From positions 1-45,326 of the forward strand of contig CAADVS010000012.1 in the NCBI GenBank assembly GCA_900752545.1: 45,326 nt of DNA, read 5' to 3'. The notes beneath the pieces were generated by a model, which was not told the origin of the DNA, did no database searches, and saw only the letters and a list, made by a program, of their open reading frames with translations. Positions 1-8,103 of the stretch are shown here, piece after piece (position 1 is the first letter of the stretch; every line of letters starts with the position of its first letter). The DNA is from an uncultured Collinsella sp. Lineage in GTDB: Bacteria; Actinomycetota; Coriobacteriia; Coriobacteriales; Coriobacteriaceae. The position numbers and the translations under genes are program-made.

Positions 1-1076
1 CCGTTGCGGCTGGCCGCGCCGCCGAGGTCTACGACGCCGTGCGCAAGGCGCAGGAAGCGCCCGGAAAGTACGCCGCCGTCGTCGAGTCGCTGCGCGACCC
101 CCAGGCGACGTACGGCTCGGTGAAGGCGTTCATGGCAAGCGTGGTGAAGCAGGGAGCCACCGACATGTTCGTTGCCGCGTGCGTTCGCCGCCTCGACGCA
201 GAGATCCGCAAGGCCGCGAACATGTGCGTGGCGCACAACGTCTCCAAAGACCCGGCGAAACCGAGGTACGCACGCGTGCCGTCTGGCGAGACGTGCGGTT
301 TCTGCCTCATGCTCTCCTCGTTCGGCTTCAACTACAAGACAAAGGAGGCCGCAAGCCACTCGCACCCAAAGTGCGACTGCCGCGTCGTGCCGAGCTTCGG
401 CAAGGGATCAAAGGTCAAGGGCTACGACCCCGACGGCATGTACGACAGGTTCAACGAGTGCCTTGACGCATTGGGCGGTCGCAACGGGCTGTGGGCGGAA
501 TGGGACGCCATGCCCGACGCGGAGCGAGAGGCGTACATCAAGGCCCACGGAAACAAGGCCGGCAAGGCTTTCGACAAGTACGTGAACAAGCGCATGGTCG
601 AGGAGATCGAACTGCGCGATCCGAAGTGGTACGCATCGGGAGAACATTCCGGCATCGAGTTTACGGACTCCGCCGTGAAAGGCGAGAAGCTAAAGCGCTG
701 GAAGAAAGACCCCGGCGAAAGAATTACCGCCGAGAAGTTGAACGCGCTTGGCTATAAGGCGGAGTTCTGGGAAGACGAATCGCATCTGACAGCACCGAAC
801 TCCGATGGGAAGACAACGATTAGCCGAGCGGATTTATCAACGGGTATCGAAATCAAGACGATCTACGGAGCTGGGTCTGAGAACACGTTCAAGTCTCACA
901 TCAAGTCAATACCCGGCAAGAATGGCGTGAAGCTCACCGTCGTCGACGTGAGCGAGAACGAAAAGGTGACGGACGAGCAGGCGATAAAGTGGATCAGCAA
1001 GTACATGGCCCGCTATCACATCAGCGAGGTCAGGATGCTCGGGCACGATGGGAAACTCCTGCGAATAAAGAAATAG
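1..1076 (+). CDS. Phage MuF-type minor head protein with C-terminal CdiA-like nuclease domain (5' partial)
   Basis: The frame is open to the left window edge, so the N-terminus is missing; the first possible start inside is GTG 39. Numbering from that GTG, residues 80-120 carry a Cys/His cluster (C86, C89, H107, H109, C112, C114) typical of the conserved core of phage minor head (MuF/VG15-like) proteins. After about residue 205 the protein changes character and base composition. The last ~140 residues resemble the CdiA C-terminal tRNA nuclease family, with a PD-(D/E)xK-like set D265, E271, K273 in the segment GIEIKT. MuF proteins with exchangeable toxin tails are known in prophages. Position just before the scaffold and capsid genes fits a head protein. 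The head role is fairly sure; the nuclease call is family resemblance read by eye. Confidence 0.75.
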   Translation, partial: VAAGRAAEVYDAVRKAQEAPGKYAAVVESLRDPQATYGSVKAFMASVVKQGATDMFVAACVRRLDAEIRKAANMCVAHNVSKDPAKPRYARVPSGETCGFCLMLSSFGFNYKTKEAASHSHPKCDCRVVPSFGKGSKVKGYDPDGMYDRFNECLDALGGRNGLWAEWDAMPDAEREAYIKAHGNKAGKAFDKYVNKRMVEEIELRDPKWYASGEHSGIEFTDSAVKGEKLKRWKKDPGERITAEKLNALGYKAEFWEDESHLTAPNSDGKTTISRADLSTGIEIKTIYGAGSENTFKSHIKSIPGKNGVKLTVVDVSENEKVTDEQAIKWISKYMARYHISEVRMLGHDGKLLRIKK

Positions 1077-1121
1077 CCAGCGGCTGCATGTCTCTATAGG
1101 TGAGTCAAACAACCCGCTGGC
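1076..1121. repeat. 8-bp inverted repeat after the MuF gene
   Basis: GCCAGCGG (1076-1083) and CCGCTGGC (1114-1121) are perfect inverted copies with a 30-nt loop. The left arm starts on the last base of the stop codon. It lies between the toxin-like 3' end and a terminator; it may be an RNA hairpin or a recombination boundary for swapping the toxin tail. Function not known. Confidence 0.45.
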
Positions 1122-1152
1122 TAACCAGATTATAACCGCAAAAAACAGCAAG

Positions 1153-1175
1153 GGCCACCTACAGGTGGCCTTTTT
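1153..1175 (+). terminator. Intrinsic terminator between MuF gene and scaffold gene
   Basis: Stem GGCCACC (1153-1159) / GGTGGCC (1164-1170), loop TACA, followed by five T. In a late phage operon this would attenuate transcription into the capsid genes or end a separate upstream unit. The 218 bp between 1077 and 1294 hold no convincing gene; in particular no immunity gene for the toxin-like domain is seen. Confidence 0.75.
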
Positions 1176-1294
1176 CATGCCGAATCTCACGCTCATAAGA
1201 AACTGTCGCGGACGGGCCGCACGGCCCAACTGATGACCGTTGAGCAGCCGCACGGCAGCTCAGGCGTGCCGCACGGCACGGGAAAGGACGCGAC

Positions 1295-1771
1295 ATGGCA
1301 GAAGCAAACGAACCCACGCAAGTGCCGGGAGCAGAAGGCGGAGATGGCGCCAACCAGGAGCCGCCCGTCGACTACAAGGCGCTGTACGAGGCCGAGAAGA
1401 AGCACTCGCGCGAGTGGGAGAAGAAGGCGAAGGCCAACAGAACCGCAGCAGCGGCGCTTGAGGAGGCCAACAACGCGAACAAGACCGCCGAAGACCAGAT
1501 CGCCGACCTCAAGAAGAGGCTCGACGACAAGGAGAAGGAAGAGAAGCGGTCGAAGATCGCGGCCAAGGTCGCGCAGGAGAAGGGCGTGCCGGCGAGCCTG
1601 ATCGTCGGCGACGACGAGGAAAGCATGTCCAAGTGGGCAGACGACATGCTCGCCGCGTTCAAAAAGCCGCCCGCGCCCAAGGTCGAGAAGCCAGGAAGCT
1701 TCCCGAAGCCGAGCGACGGCGACAAATCTGAGCTGCGCGACTTCACGCGCCAGCTCCTCGGTAACAACTAG
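1295..1771 (+). CDS. Phage scaffolding protein (DUF4355-like)
   Basis: 158 aa, highly charged and mostly helical. A Pro/Gly-rich acidic N-terminus (residues 1-27) is followed by a long Lys/Glu/Ala coiled coil (about 28-95), then a short compact region with VPASLIVGDDEE and a basic/polar C-terminus. This is the usual build of DUF4355-type scaffold proteins that guide procapsid assembly and are then removed. It lies directly upstream of the major capsid gene, 19 bp apart, which is the standard position. Start ATG 1295 follows a weak purine-rich site (GGAAAGGA). No catalytic motif is expected. Confidence 0.75.
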   Translation: MAEANEPTQVPGAEGGDGANQEPPVDYKALYEAEKKHSREWEKKAKANRTAAAALEEANNANKTAEDQIADLKKRLDDKEKEEKRSKIAAKVAQEKGVPASLIVGDDEESMSKWADDMLAAFKKPPAPKVEKPGSFPKPSDGDKSELRDFTRQLLGNN

Positions 1772-1790
1772 AGACAAGTAAGGAGCCGAA

Positions 1791-2669
1791 ATGGCTAACG
1801 ACACCAGCAAGGTCAAGCTCCCGCACAAGGTAGTGACCTCCATCATCAACAAGGCAAAGGACACCTCCACCATCGCGGCGCTGTCCCCCAGCACCCCGCA
1901 GACGTTCTCCGACACCACCTACATCGTGTTCAACCCGACAACCGAGGCCGAGGTAGTTGCGGAGGGCGCGAAGAAGAGCGGTTCCGAGGTCTCCACCACG
2001 CCGATCGTCGCAAAGCGCGTGAAGGTAGTCACGACCACACGCGTCTCCGACGAGCTGCGCTGGGCCGACGAGGACAACCAGCTTGAGATCGTGACCAACA
2101 TCATCGCCGACCAGACCGCCGCGATCGGCCGAGCGCTCGACTACGTGGTCTACCACGCCGTGTCCCCCAAGACGGGCACCGCGCTCGATGGCTACACCGC
2201 GCTCACCGCAGGGGCCAACGCCGTAACCGCCTCGGCATCCGCAGTCGACGACATCGACGCGCTGGCCGACGCGCTTATCGACTACGACATCAACGGTTTC
2301 GCGCTCTCCCGCAAGTTCGCCGCAGACCTCCGCAAGCTGCGCATTCCCGCCACCGGCCAGCGCCTCTACCCGGAGATCCCGCTGTCCCTCAACGTCGGCA
2401 ACATCGACGGCATCCCCGCCGCGACCTCTGGCACCGTCAACGGTCGCCGCTGCAAGATCGACCCGAAGGTGGCGGGCATCATGGGCGACTTCTCCACCAT
2501 CAAGTGGGGCATGGTGCGCGACATGACCTCCGAGATCATCGAGTACGGCGACCCCGACAACACCGGTCAGGACCTGAAGGGATACAACCAGGTCGCGTAC
2601 CGCACCGAGGCAGTCCTTGCCTACGCGGTTCTCGACCCCAAGGCCTTCGCCGTCTTGAAGACGGCCTAG
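1791..2669 (+). CDS. Phage major capsid protein (HK97 fold)
   Basis: 292 aa. The N-terminal half has the features of HK97-fold capsid proteins: an early region rich in Ser/Thr (SPSTPQTFSDTTY), then a strand-rich P-domain with repeated acidic/basic segments (AEVVAEGAKKSG, TTRVSDELRWADED) and a spine-helix-like DNQLEIVTNIIADQTAAIGRALD. The C-terminal end has the usual EAVLAYAVLDPKAFAVLK strand. It sits between scaffold and connector genes with a good ribosome site (AAGGAG) before ATG 1791. It forms the capsid shell. The precise subfamily cannot be assigned by eye. Confidence 0.85.
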   Translation: MANDTSKVKLPHKVVTSIINKAKDTSTIAALSPSTPQTFSDTTYIVFNPTTEAEVVAEGAKKSGSEVSTTPIVAKRVKVVTTTRVSDELRWADEDNQLEIVTNIIADQTAAIGRALDYVVYHAVSPKTGTALDGYTALTAGANAVTASASAVDDIDALADALIDYDINGFALSRKFAADLRKLRIPATGQRLYPEIPLSLNVGNIDGIPAATSGTVNGRRCKIDPKVAGIMGDFSTIKWGMVRDMTSEIIEYGDPDNTGQDLKGYNQVAYRTEAVLAYAVLDPKAFAVLKTA

Positions 2670-2681
2670 GGGGCGGTAACC

Positions 2682-2963
2682 ATGGCGAACCTTGTGCAGA
2701 AGTTCATCGTCGAGGACGCATCAAAGGCATCCCCGATCCTCCCGCAGCACGTCTGCTTCGTGACCGCCGATGGCGAGCCTGTCGGCATCTCCAAACAGGC
2801 CGCAAACCCTGGCGCGAACCCGACCATCGCCAAGGTGGTCAAGTGCCTCGTCGACGCGGGCATGATGGCCGCGACCCCCGAGGCGTCCGAGCAGAAGGCC
2901 GGCGAGAATACCGCGAAGCCGGTTGACTCCGGCAAGGCCGAAGAGCCTGCCAGCGAGGAGTAG
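2682..2963 (+). CDS. Small phage head-associated protein, function unknown
   Basis: 93 aa, starting at ATG 2682, 12 bp after the capsid stop. The first ~65 residues look folded (FIVEDASKASPILPQHVCFV, then GISKQAANPGANPTIAKVV); the last ~28 are a disordered acidic Pro/Ala/Glu tail. A gene in this slot often encodes a head fibre or decoration protein, but I see no motif that proves it. The call rests on position only. Confidence 0.6.
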   Translation: MANLVQKFIVEDASKASPILPQHVCFVTADGEPVGISKQAANPGANPTIAKVVKCLVDAGMMAATPEASEQKAGENTAKPVDSGKAEEPASEE

Positions 2964-2967
2964 GCGC

Positions 2968-3366
2968 ATGGAGCCGCTAGCGACCATCGAAGACTATAGG
3001 GCGAGGTACGGCGACCCGACTGACGAGGCACGCGCCGCGACCCTGCTCTCAGACGCGTCAGACCTGCTCATGAGCGCTTACGAATCAAACGTGGGCGACT
3101 ACGAGCACGGCAAGCTAGCCGCCTTCGACCGATCTGCCGCAGCGGTGTGCTGCCTCGTGGTCAACAGGGTCTTGTCTGCGCCAGCAGCTCTGGCGGGTGC
3201 CATGCAGTACAGCCAGGGCGCAGGCGGCTACACGGCCAGCGTGTCGTACGGGTCTGCCCTCGGCGAAATGTACCTGGGAAAGACGGAGCTGAAGCGCCTC
3301 GGGCTGCTCGACCAGCGCATCGGGGCGCTCCAACCGGTTGGGAGTGATGTCGAATGGGACTCATAA
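2968..3366 (+). CDS. Phage head-tail connector, Gp19/Gp15/Gp42-like
   Basis: 132 aa from ATG 2968, chosen over an upstream in-frame start because GAGGAG at 2955-2960 lies 7 nt before it. Helical N-terminus (TIEDYRARYGDPTDEARAAT) and a C-terminal part with SQGAGGYTASVSY followed by GEMYLGKTELKRLGL match the Gp19/Gp15/Gp42 phage family, which joins the portal ring to the neck. Its 3' end overlaps the next gene by 13 bp, as expected in a tightly packed morphogenesis operon. Confidence 0.7.
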   Translation: MEPLATIEDYRARYGDPTDEARAATLLSDASDLLMSAYESNVGDYEHGKLAAFDRSAAAVCCLVVNRVLSAPAALAGAMQYSQGAGGYTASVSYGSALGEMYLGKTELKRLGLLDQRIGALQPVGSDVEWDS

Positions 3367-3692
3367 GCACCGAATCGGTGACGGTCGCAACACCAGTGGT
3401 CGACTTCGATTCGCTCGGCGAGCCTATCGAGCGCGGCAGCGTGGACACCGCCATAGAGGGCGTGGTCGTGTGCCCGGGGGCCACGTCGGAACTCGACGCA
3501 TCGCGCCCCGATGGCACTGAGGTCGCCTACACGCTGTGTTTCCCCAAGAGCTTCACCGCATCGCTCAAGGGGTGCCGCGTGAACGTTCGAGGCACCGAGT
3601 ACCGCGTCATAGGCGACCCGCAGCGCTACGACCCGGAAAACACCCCAGGCGATTGGAACCTCACCGTGGAAGTGGGGCGCACCGATGGCTAA
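3354..3692 (+). CDS. Phage head-closure / head-tail adaptor protein
   Basis: 112 aa, mostly beta, with a central segment CFPKSFTASLKGCRVNVRGTEYRVIGDPQ typical of small head-closure proteins (gpFII/SPP1 gp16-like beta barrels). It overlaps the previous gene at its 5' end and the next gene by 8 bp at its 3' end. The order connector, closure, tail completion is the usual siphovirus order, and this order supports the call more strongly than the sequence does. Confidence 0.6.
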   Translation: MGLISTESVTVATPVVDFDSLGEPIERGSVDTAIEGVVVCPGATSELDASRPDGTEVAYTLCFPKSFTASLKGCRVNVRGTEYRVIGDPQRYDPENTPGDWNLTVEVGRTDG

Positions 3693-3975
3693 GTGCAAGG
3701 TGAAGTTCGAGTGGAAGGGCTGGAAGCGCGGCGGCTATGCCGAGGTTATGAACTCAGGCGCGGTGCAGGCGCTTCTTAAGAAGAAGGCAGACGCCGCAGC
3801 GGCATCGTGCAACTCGTCCTTCTCCCGGCACCCCGGCGAGGGTGCCGGCTACATAGTCCGCAAGTTCAAGGGCAAGCTCGCAAACGGCTTCGTGGTTACC
3901 ACGGCGACTCCGCACGCCCATGCGAGCGAGCGCAAGCACAACCGCCTCAGATCCATGTTCGGAGGCGGTGAGTGA
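3685..3975 (+). CDS. Phage tail completion / neck protein, HK97 gp10-like
   Basis: 96 aa, basic, helix-rich, with a conserved-looking middle (VQALLKKKADAAAASCNSSF) and C-terminal THAHASERKHNRL-like segment (reads TATPHAHASERKHNRL). Short Lys/Arg-rich proteins of this layout at this position are usually HK97 gp10-like tail completion proteins. Overlaps both neighbours by a few bases, so translation is probably coupled. Confidence 0.55.
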   Translation: MAKCKVKFEWKGWKRGGYAEVMNSGAVQALLKKKADAAAASCNSSFSRHPGEGAGYIVRKFKGKLANGFVVTTATPHAHASERKHNRLRSMFGGGE

Positions 3976-4316
3976 TGGACGTGGAGCGCATGGTGGCGCA
4001 GCGGCTCATGGACGAGACCGGCATCGAGGCCGTGCTCGACGTACCAGCTGACAGGCCCAGCGAGTTCATATCGGTGTCGCAGACCGGATCTAGCCGCAGC
4101 GGCTGCATCAACCGCGTGAAGCTCGTGGCGCAGTCATGGGCGAAGACCCGCAGACGCGCTGCGGAGATCGCCGAAGCCGTGGAGCACGCAGTGCCGAGCC
4201 TCATGGACGAGGAGTGCGTGTTCGAGGCCACGTGCGAAGGCACGTACCGCTGGGACGACCCAGACAGCCGCCAGCGCCGATACCAGACCAACGTAAACGT
4301 AACCATTTGCGAATAG
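3975..4316 (+). CDS. Phage tail terminator-like protein
   Basis: 113 aa from ATG 3975, whose A is the last base of the previous TGA stop; a GTG one codon earlier is also possible. The pattern MDVERMVAQRLMDETGIEAVLDVP at the start, then FISVSQTGSS and a run of strands ending in RRYQTNVNVTICE is like the small tail terminator/minor tail proteins that cap the tail tube. Position just before the tail-tube gene supports this. Confidence 0.55.
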   Translation: MDVERMVAQRLMDETGIEAVLDVPADRPSEFISVSQTGSSRSGCINRVKLVAQSWAKTRRRAAEIAEAVEHAVPSLMDEECVFEATCEGTYRWDDPDSRQRRYQTNVNVTICE

Positions 4317-4324
4317 GAGCCGAC

Positions 4325-4900
4325 ATGGCACTTTTCAAGAAAAACGAGACCAAGAACGTCTCGTCCACCAAGGGCGTGAAGGGCGGATACATCTTCGTGG
4401 CTCCGGCCGGCACCACCCTCCGCACAGACATCAAGACCAATCTCGCCGAAGCCTTCCTCAATCTCGGCTTCATCTCCGAGGACGGCTACACCGAGTCCGA
4501 GGAAACCGACGCCAACGAGCTGAAGGATATGAATGGCGACCTCATGGACTCCGCCACGACCTCGCGCGTGGAGTCTGCGAAGCTCACGCTCGCGGAGATC
4601 AAGGCGCAAACACTCAAGGTCATGTATGGCGCCGAAAACGTGACCGACCTCGATGGCGTTATCACCGTCGAGCACAACGGCAACAAGGACGAGGCGTGGT
4701 CGATCGTGCTCGAACTCGTGCTCAAGAACGGTCGCCGCTGGCGCAAGGTCGTGCCCTTCGCCAAGTTATCCGAGCTTGACGACCTCAAGCTCGCGGTGAG
4801 CGAGATCGCCGGGCGTCAGATCACGCTCAAGTACCTGGTCGATAGCGACGGAAACACCTGCTACGACTACATCGAGTCGACCGAAACCGCCAGCGCCTAG
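4325..4900 (+). CDS. Phage major tail tube protein
   Basis: 191 aa from ATG 4325, placed there by AGGAG at 4314-4318; the longer upstream frame is a shadow of the preceding gene. Beta-rich sequence with GYIFVAPAGTTLRTDI near the N-terminus, a middle TTSRVESAKLTLAEIKAQTL and a C-terminal strand GRQITLKYLVDSDG. This is the make-up of siphovirus tail tube proteins, and the gene lies directly before the frameshifted chaperone pair, the standard location. Confidence 0.75.
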   Translation: MALFKKNETKNVSSTKGVKGGYIFVAPAGTTLRTDIKTNLAEAFLNLGFISEDGYTESEETDANELKDMNGDLMDSATTSRVESAKLTLAEIKAQTLKVMYGAENVTDLDGVITVEHNGNKDEAWSIVLELVLKNGRRWRKVVPFAKLSELDDLKLAVSEIAGRQITLKYLVDSDGNTCYDYIESTETASA

Positions 4901-4911
4901 GAGGAATGCAG

Positions 4912-5160
4912 ATGACCGAGATCAAGTTTTCCGTCGACGGCGTTGACGGCGAGTTCGCCGCAGACCTCGACGAGTTGAAGTCCTACAAGACTGTGAAGCA
5001 GTTCGCCCGAAGCGAAACCGACCCGGCGGGGATGATGGACGCCATGGAGCGCATCTTCATGGGTCGCGACGAGGAGTACATCGAAGCGCTCGGAGGCACC
5101 TCCTACGACATGCGCCGCCTGTGCGACGCGGCATTCGAGGCTGCAAAGGCAAAAAACTAA
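4912..5160 (+). CDS. Tail assembly chaperone, short form (gpG-like)
   Basis: 82 aa. ATG 4912 is preferred over ATG 4906 because AGGAGG at 4899-4904 is 7 nt from it but only 1 nt from 4906. The protein is small and acidic, with VDGVDGEFAADLDELKSYKTVKQF at the start and a helical end. It ends at TAA 5158-5160, immediately after a slippery heptamer, so a fraction of ribosomes continues into the downstream frame. By analogy with lambda gpG/gpGT, the short and long forms together load tail tube subunits on the tape measure. Confidence 0.75.
   Translation: MTEIKFSVDGVDGEFAADLDELKSYKTVKQFARSETDPAGMMDAMERIFMGRDEEYIEALGGTSYDMRRLCDAAFEAAKAKN
5151..5157 (+). promoter_or_regulatory. Programmed -1 ribosomal frameshift site
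   Basis: The heptamer A AAA AAC is in the correct phase for -1 slippage (codons GCA AAA AAC, then TAA). After slipping, the next codons are CTA ATA GGC, which enter the open -1 frame running to 5555 and give a fusion of about 214 aa. No downstream pseudoknot was worked out. Confidence 0.8.
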
Positions 5161-5555
5161 TAGGCTTCGCCAGCGACCTCGAGAACAGGCGCGGCGAAGC
5201 GATAGCAGACTTCCAGCAGTTCTACGGCATAGCCCTGCCATTGGATGGAGCGCCCGAAGACCTCGATCGGATGGCGCTTCTCTGGCAGCACCTCCCCGAC
5301 AACTCGCGCCTCGCCAAGGCGCAGTACCCGCAACTCAGGTGGAGCACGACCGACTACATGCTCTGGCGTATCGAGCACCAGCTTCGGTGCATCGCCTGGG
5401 GCATGGCCGACAAGAAGGACAGGAGCGCGGAGCCTCCCGAGCCTATCAAGACGCCGGCGCAGCTCGCAGAGCTTGAGCGCCACCGCGCGAACGCGCTGGA
5501 AGCCAAGGAAGAGATAGACAAGATCCTGGGGATAGGAGGGGAAGATGGCGACTAG
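5157..5555 (+). CDS. Tail assembly chaperone, frameshift extension (gpT-like)
   Basis: About 132 aa in the -1 frame relative to the short chaperone, beginning LIGFASDLENRRGEAIADF. It has no good start of its own with a ribosome site, so it is most likely made only as a fusion to the 82-aa short form. The segment with GIALPLDGAPEDLDRMALLW and LRWSTTDYMLWRIEHQL resembles DUF5361-type chaperone extensions. The stop overlaps the start of the tape measure gene by 11 bp. Confidence 0.7.
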   Translation, partial: LIGFASDLENRRGEAIADFQQFYGIALPLDGAPEDLDRMALLWQHLPDNSRLAKAQYPQLRWSTTDYMLWRIEHQLRCIAWGMADKKDRSAEPPEPIKTPAQLAELERHRANALEAKEEIDKILGIGGEDGD

Positions 5556-8100
5556 TGTCGGGTCGGCCTATGTGTCCTTGATGCCGTCGATGGATGGCTT
5601 CGCGAGCAAGATCGGCAAGGAGTTCGGCAGCCAGGGCAACGCCGCAGGCAAGGCCTTCGGCGACTCCATGACCGTCGGCATCGACGGCGGGGCCAAGAAG
5701 TCCTCGGGCATCCTGGCAGGGCTTGGAACCGTAGCCAAGGGCGTCGCCACTGCGGCGGTGGCCGGGTTCACAGCGCTCACAGGGGCCGTGACCGCGATTG
5801 GCGGCGCGGCCCTTTCCGCATATGCAGACTACGAACAGCTGGTTGGCGGCGTCGACACCCTGTTCGGCTCCGCGTCGCAGACGCTGCAAGGTTATGCCGC
5901 AGAGGCATACAAGACATGCGGAATGTCCGCCAACCAGTACATGACGCAGGCCACGAGCTTCGCGGCCTCGCTCGTCTCGTCGTGCAGCGGCGATGTCGCC
6001 AAGGCGGCTGACTACGCGAACATGGCCATGGGCGACATGTCGGACAACGTGAACAAGATGGGTTCCGACATGACGGACGTGCAGAACGCCTACCAAGGCT
6101 TTGCGAAGCAGAACTACACGATGTTGGACAACTTGAAGCTCGGCTACGGCGGCACGCAGGCCGAGATGAAGCGCCTTATCGCCGATGCCAACAAGCTGCG
6201 CCAGGAGCAGGGCAAGAACGCCGACCTCACGATCGACAGCTATGCCGATGTGGTCGAGGCCATCCATACCGTGCAGGAGAACATGGGCATCACCGGCACC
6301 ACCGCCAAGGAGGCCGCTACCACGATCAGCGGCTCCATCGGCATGGCGAAGGCCGCGTGGGAGAACTTCATCACCGGACTCGGGCGCGACGACGTCGACT
6401 TCTCGCAGCTCACGCAGCAGCTGCTTGAGTCGATCGGCGCGGTAGCTACGAACGTGGCTCCGAGGGTTGCGCAGATCGGCAAGGGAATCGTCGAGGCGTT
6501 CCCGGTTGTGCTGTCTGGCCTTGGCCCGGTCCTTGGCCCAGTGCTCTCGGAAGCGCTCGCGACTGCTTGGAACATCGCCGTAGGAGCCTTGGCCGAGCTT
6601 GGCATACAGCTGCCGACAGTCGACGCTTCCCAGATAACGGGGGCGTTCCAAGCGATCGCCGACACTGCGGCATCCGTCGTAGGCACGTGCAAGTCCGCTT
6701 TCGGGCAGCTTGGCGAGCAGATACCGGGCATCTGGGACACCATCGTCTCGACTATTGGCGGAGCCGTGACGACGATCATCTCGGCGGTGTCGCCGTTCGT
6801 GACGTACTTCGCATCGCAGATGCTGCCCGCCATCGCGTCATTCGCATCTGGCGCAGTCGGCGCGTTCAGCGCCGTGCGGCCTGTTATAGAGCAGCTTGGC
6901 TCGACGCTGCTGAACGTCGGCCAGGCCATCCTGCCCGTGCTGCACAACGCCTTCGCGATGATCGTCCCGATCATTTCGCAGGTCATCGGCGTCGCCATGC
7001 AGCTTTTCGCTGCGGTAAGCCCGCTCGTGTCGCAGGTGGGCGCTGCGCTCATGCCGGCAATCACGTCTATCGGCACGGCGCTCGCAAACCTCGCCAACGC
7101 CGTGCTGCCGATATTGGCTAGCGGCATGCAGATAGTGCTCTCCGTGGCTCAGATGCTCATACCGGTAATCCAGACAGTGCTGTCTGTAGTTGGTTCAATC
7201 GTGTCCGTCGTGATAACGGTGGCAAGCCAGGTGATCTCGGTCGTGGTGAACGCCGCATCCGTCGTAGCCTCGGCCATTGGCCTCGTCATGTCGGTCGTGA
7301 GCGGCCTCGTGACTGCGGTTACCACGTTCATCGGCTCGATCGTATCCGTTGTCGGCGGCGGGATAGCTACCGTGGTCGCCGCCGTTTCAGGCGGTGTGAA
7401 CGCGGTAGTGGCGTTCGTCGGCTCGCTGGTGTCCTCAGCGCTCTCGCTCGTGTCCGGCCTCGTCTCCTCGATCGCCGGGTACTTCTCGACCATGGTGTCT
7501 ACGATGGTGAACGCGGCACAGCAGGTGTACGCGGCAGTGACGGGTGCCTTCTCGGCGCTCGTCGGCGCTGTGTCTGGCCATATCGGGAGCCTCATGAACA
7601 CCATTTCCAGCATCCCCGGCCAGGTAATGGGCTTCTTCGCAGGCGCTGGGTCGTGGCTCGTCGGTTCCGGTCGCGCGTTGATCAACGGCTTCACGCAGGG
7701 CATCCAGAACGCAATCGGCGGCGCCCTTTCCGCCGTGTCCGGCGCCGTCTCGCAGATCCGCTCGTTCTTCCCGTTCTCGCCCGCAAAGCGCGGCCCATTC
7801 AGCGGCCACGGCTATACAACCTACTCGGGCAAGGCGCTCATGGAGGGATGGGCCGAGGGTATCGGCAGTGGCACTGGGGCTGTCAACTCCGCCATCACGT
7901 CGGCGCTAGCCTCCGCAAGCTCGCTTATCGGCTCGGGCATCACGGTCGCCCCGCCGGTTGCCGTTGCCGGGGCAGGTGCCGCTGGCACGACCTACAACGT
8001 CACGGTCAACGGAGGAAGCTTAAACGCAGACCAGCGGATCATGCAGGCGGTTGACGTTCTGGTCTCCGCAGCCAAGCGGTCCGCAGGGTCGGGAAGGTAG
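5545..8100 (+). CDS. Phage tail tape measure protein
   Basis: 851 aa, by far the longest phage gene here. Opens with the common tape-measure start GSAYVSLMPSMDGFASKI, followed by a hydrophobic Ala/Gly stretch (about residues 50-90), then the TMP domain with GGVDTLFGSASQTLQGYA and a helical part to about residue 260. From about residue 390 to 650 it is a very long run of hydrophobic Val/Ala/Ser repeats, likely membrane-active on ejection. Near the C-terminus SFFPFSPAKRGPFSGHGYTT is a conserved tape-measure motif. It sets tail length; 851 residues would suit a tail somewhat over 100 nm (inference). Confidence 0.9.
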   Translation: MATSVGSAYVSLMPSMDGFASKIGKEFGSQGNAAGKAFGDSMTVGIDGGAKKSSGILAGLGTVAKGVATAAVAGFTALTGAVTAIGGAALSAYADYEQLVGGVDTLFGSASQTLQGYAAEAYKTCGMSANQYMTQATSFAASLVSSCSGDVAKAADYANMAMGDMSDNVNKMGSDMTDVQNAYQGFAKQNYTMLDNLKLGYGGTQAEMKRLIADANKLRQEQGKNADLTIDSYADVVEAIHTVQENMGITGTTAKEAATTISGSIGMAKAAWENFITGLGRDDVDFSQLTQQLLESIGAVATNVAPRVAQIGKGIVEAFPVVLSGLGPVLGPVLSEALATAWNIAVGALAELGIQLPTVDASQITGAFQAIADTAASVVGTCKSAFGQLGEQIPGIWDTIVSTIGGAVTTIISAVSPFVTYFASQMLPAIASFASGAVGAFSAVRPVIEQLGSTLLNVGQAILPVLHNAFAMIVPIISQVIGVAMQLFAAVSPLVSQVGAALMPAITSIGTALANLANAVLPILASGMQIVLSVAQMLIPVIQTVLSVVGSIVSVVITVASQVISVVVNAASVVASAIGLVMSVVSGLVTAVTTFIGSIVSVVGGGIATVVAAVSGGVNAVVAFVGSLVSSALSLVSGLVSSIAGYFSTMVSTMVNAAQQVYAAVTGAFSALVGAVSGHIGSLMNTISSIPGQVMGFFAGAGSWLVGSGRALINGFTQGIQNAIGGALSAVSGAVSQIRSFFPFSPAKRGPFSGHGYTTYSGKALMEGWAEGIGSGTGAVNSAITSALASASSLIGSGITVAPPVAVAGAGAAGTTYNVTVNGGSLNADQRIMQAVDVLVSAAKRSAGSGR

Positions 8101-8103
8101 CCA

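Noticed and set aside
1077..1294. Immunity gene for the toxin-like MuF tail
   Set aside because: No open frame with a ribosome site; the interval contains an inverted repeat and a terminator only.
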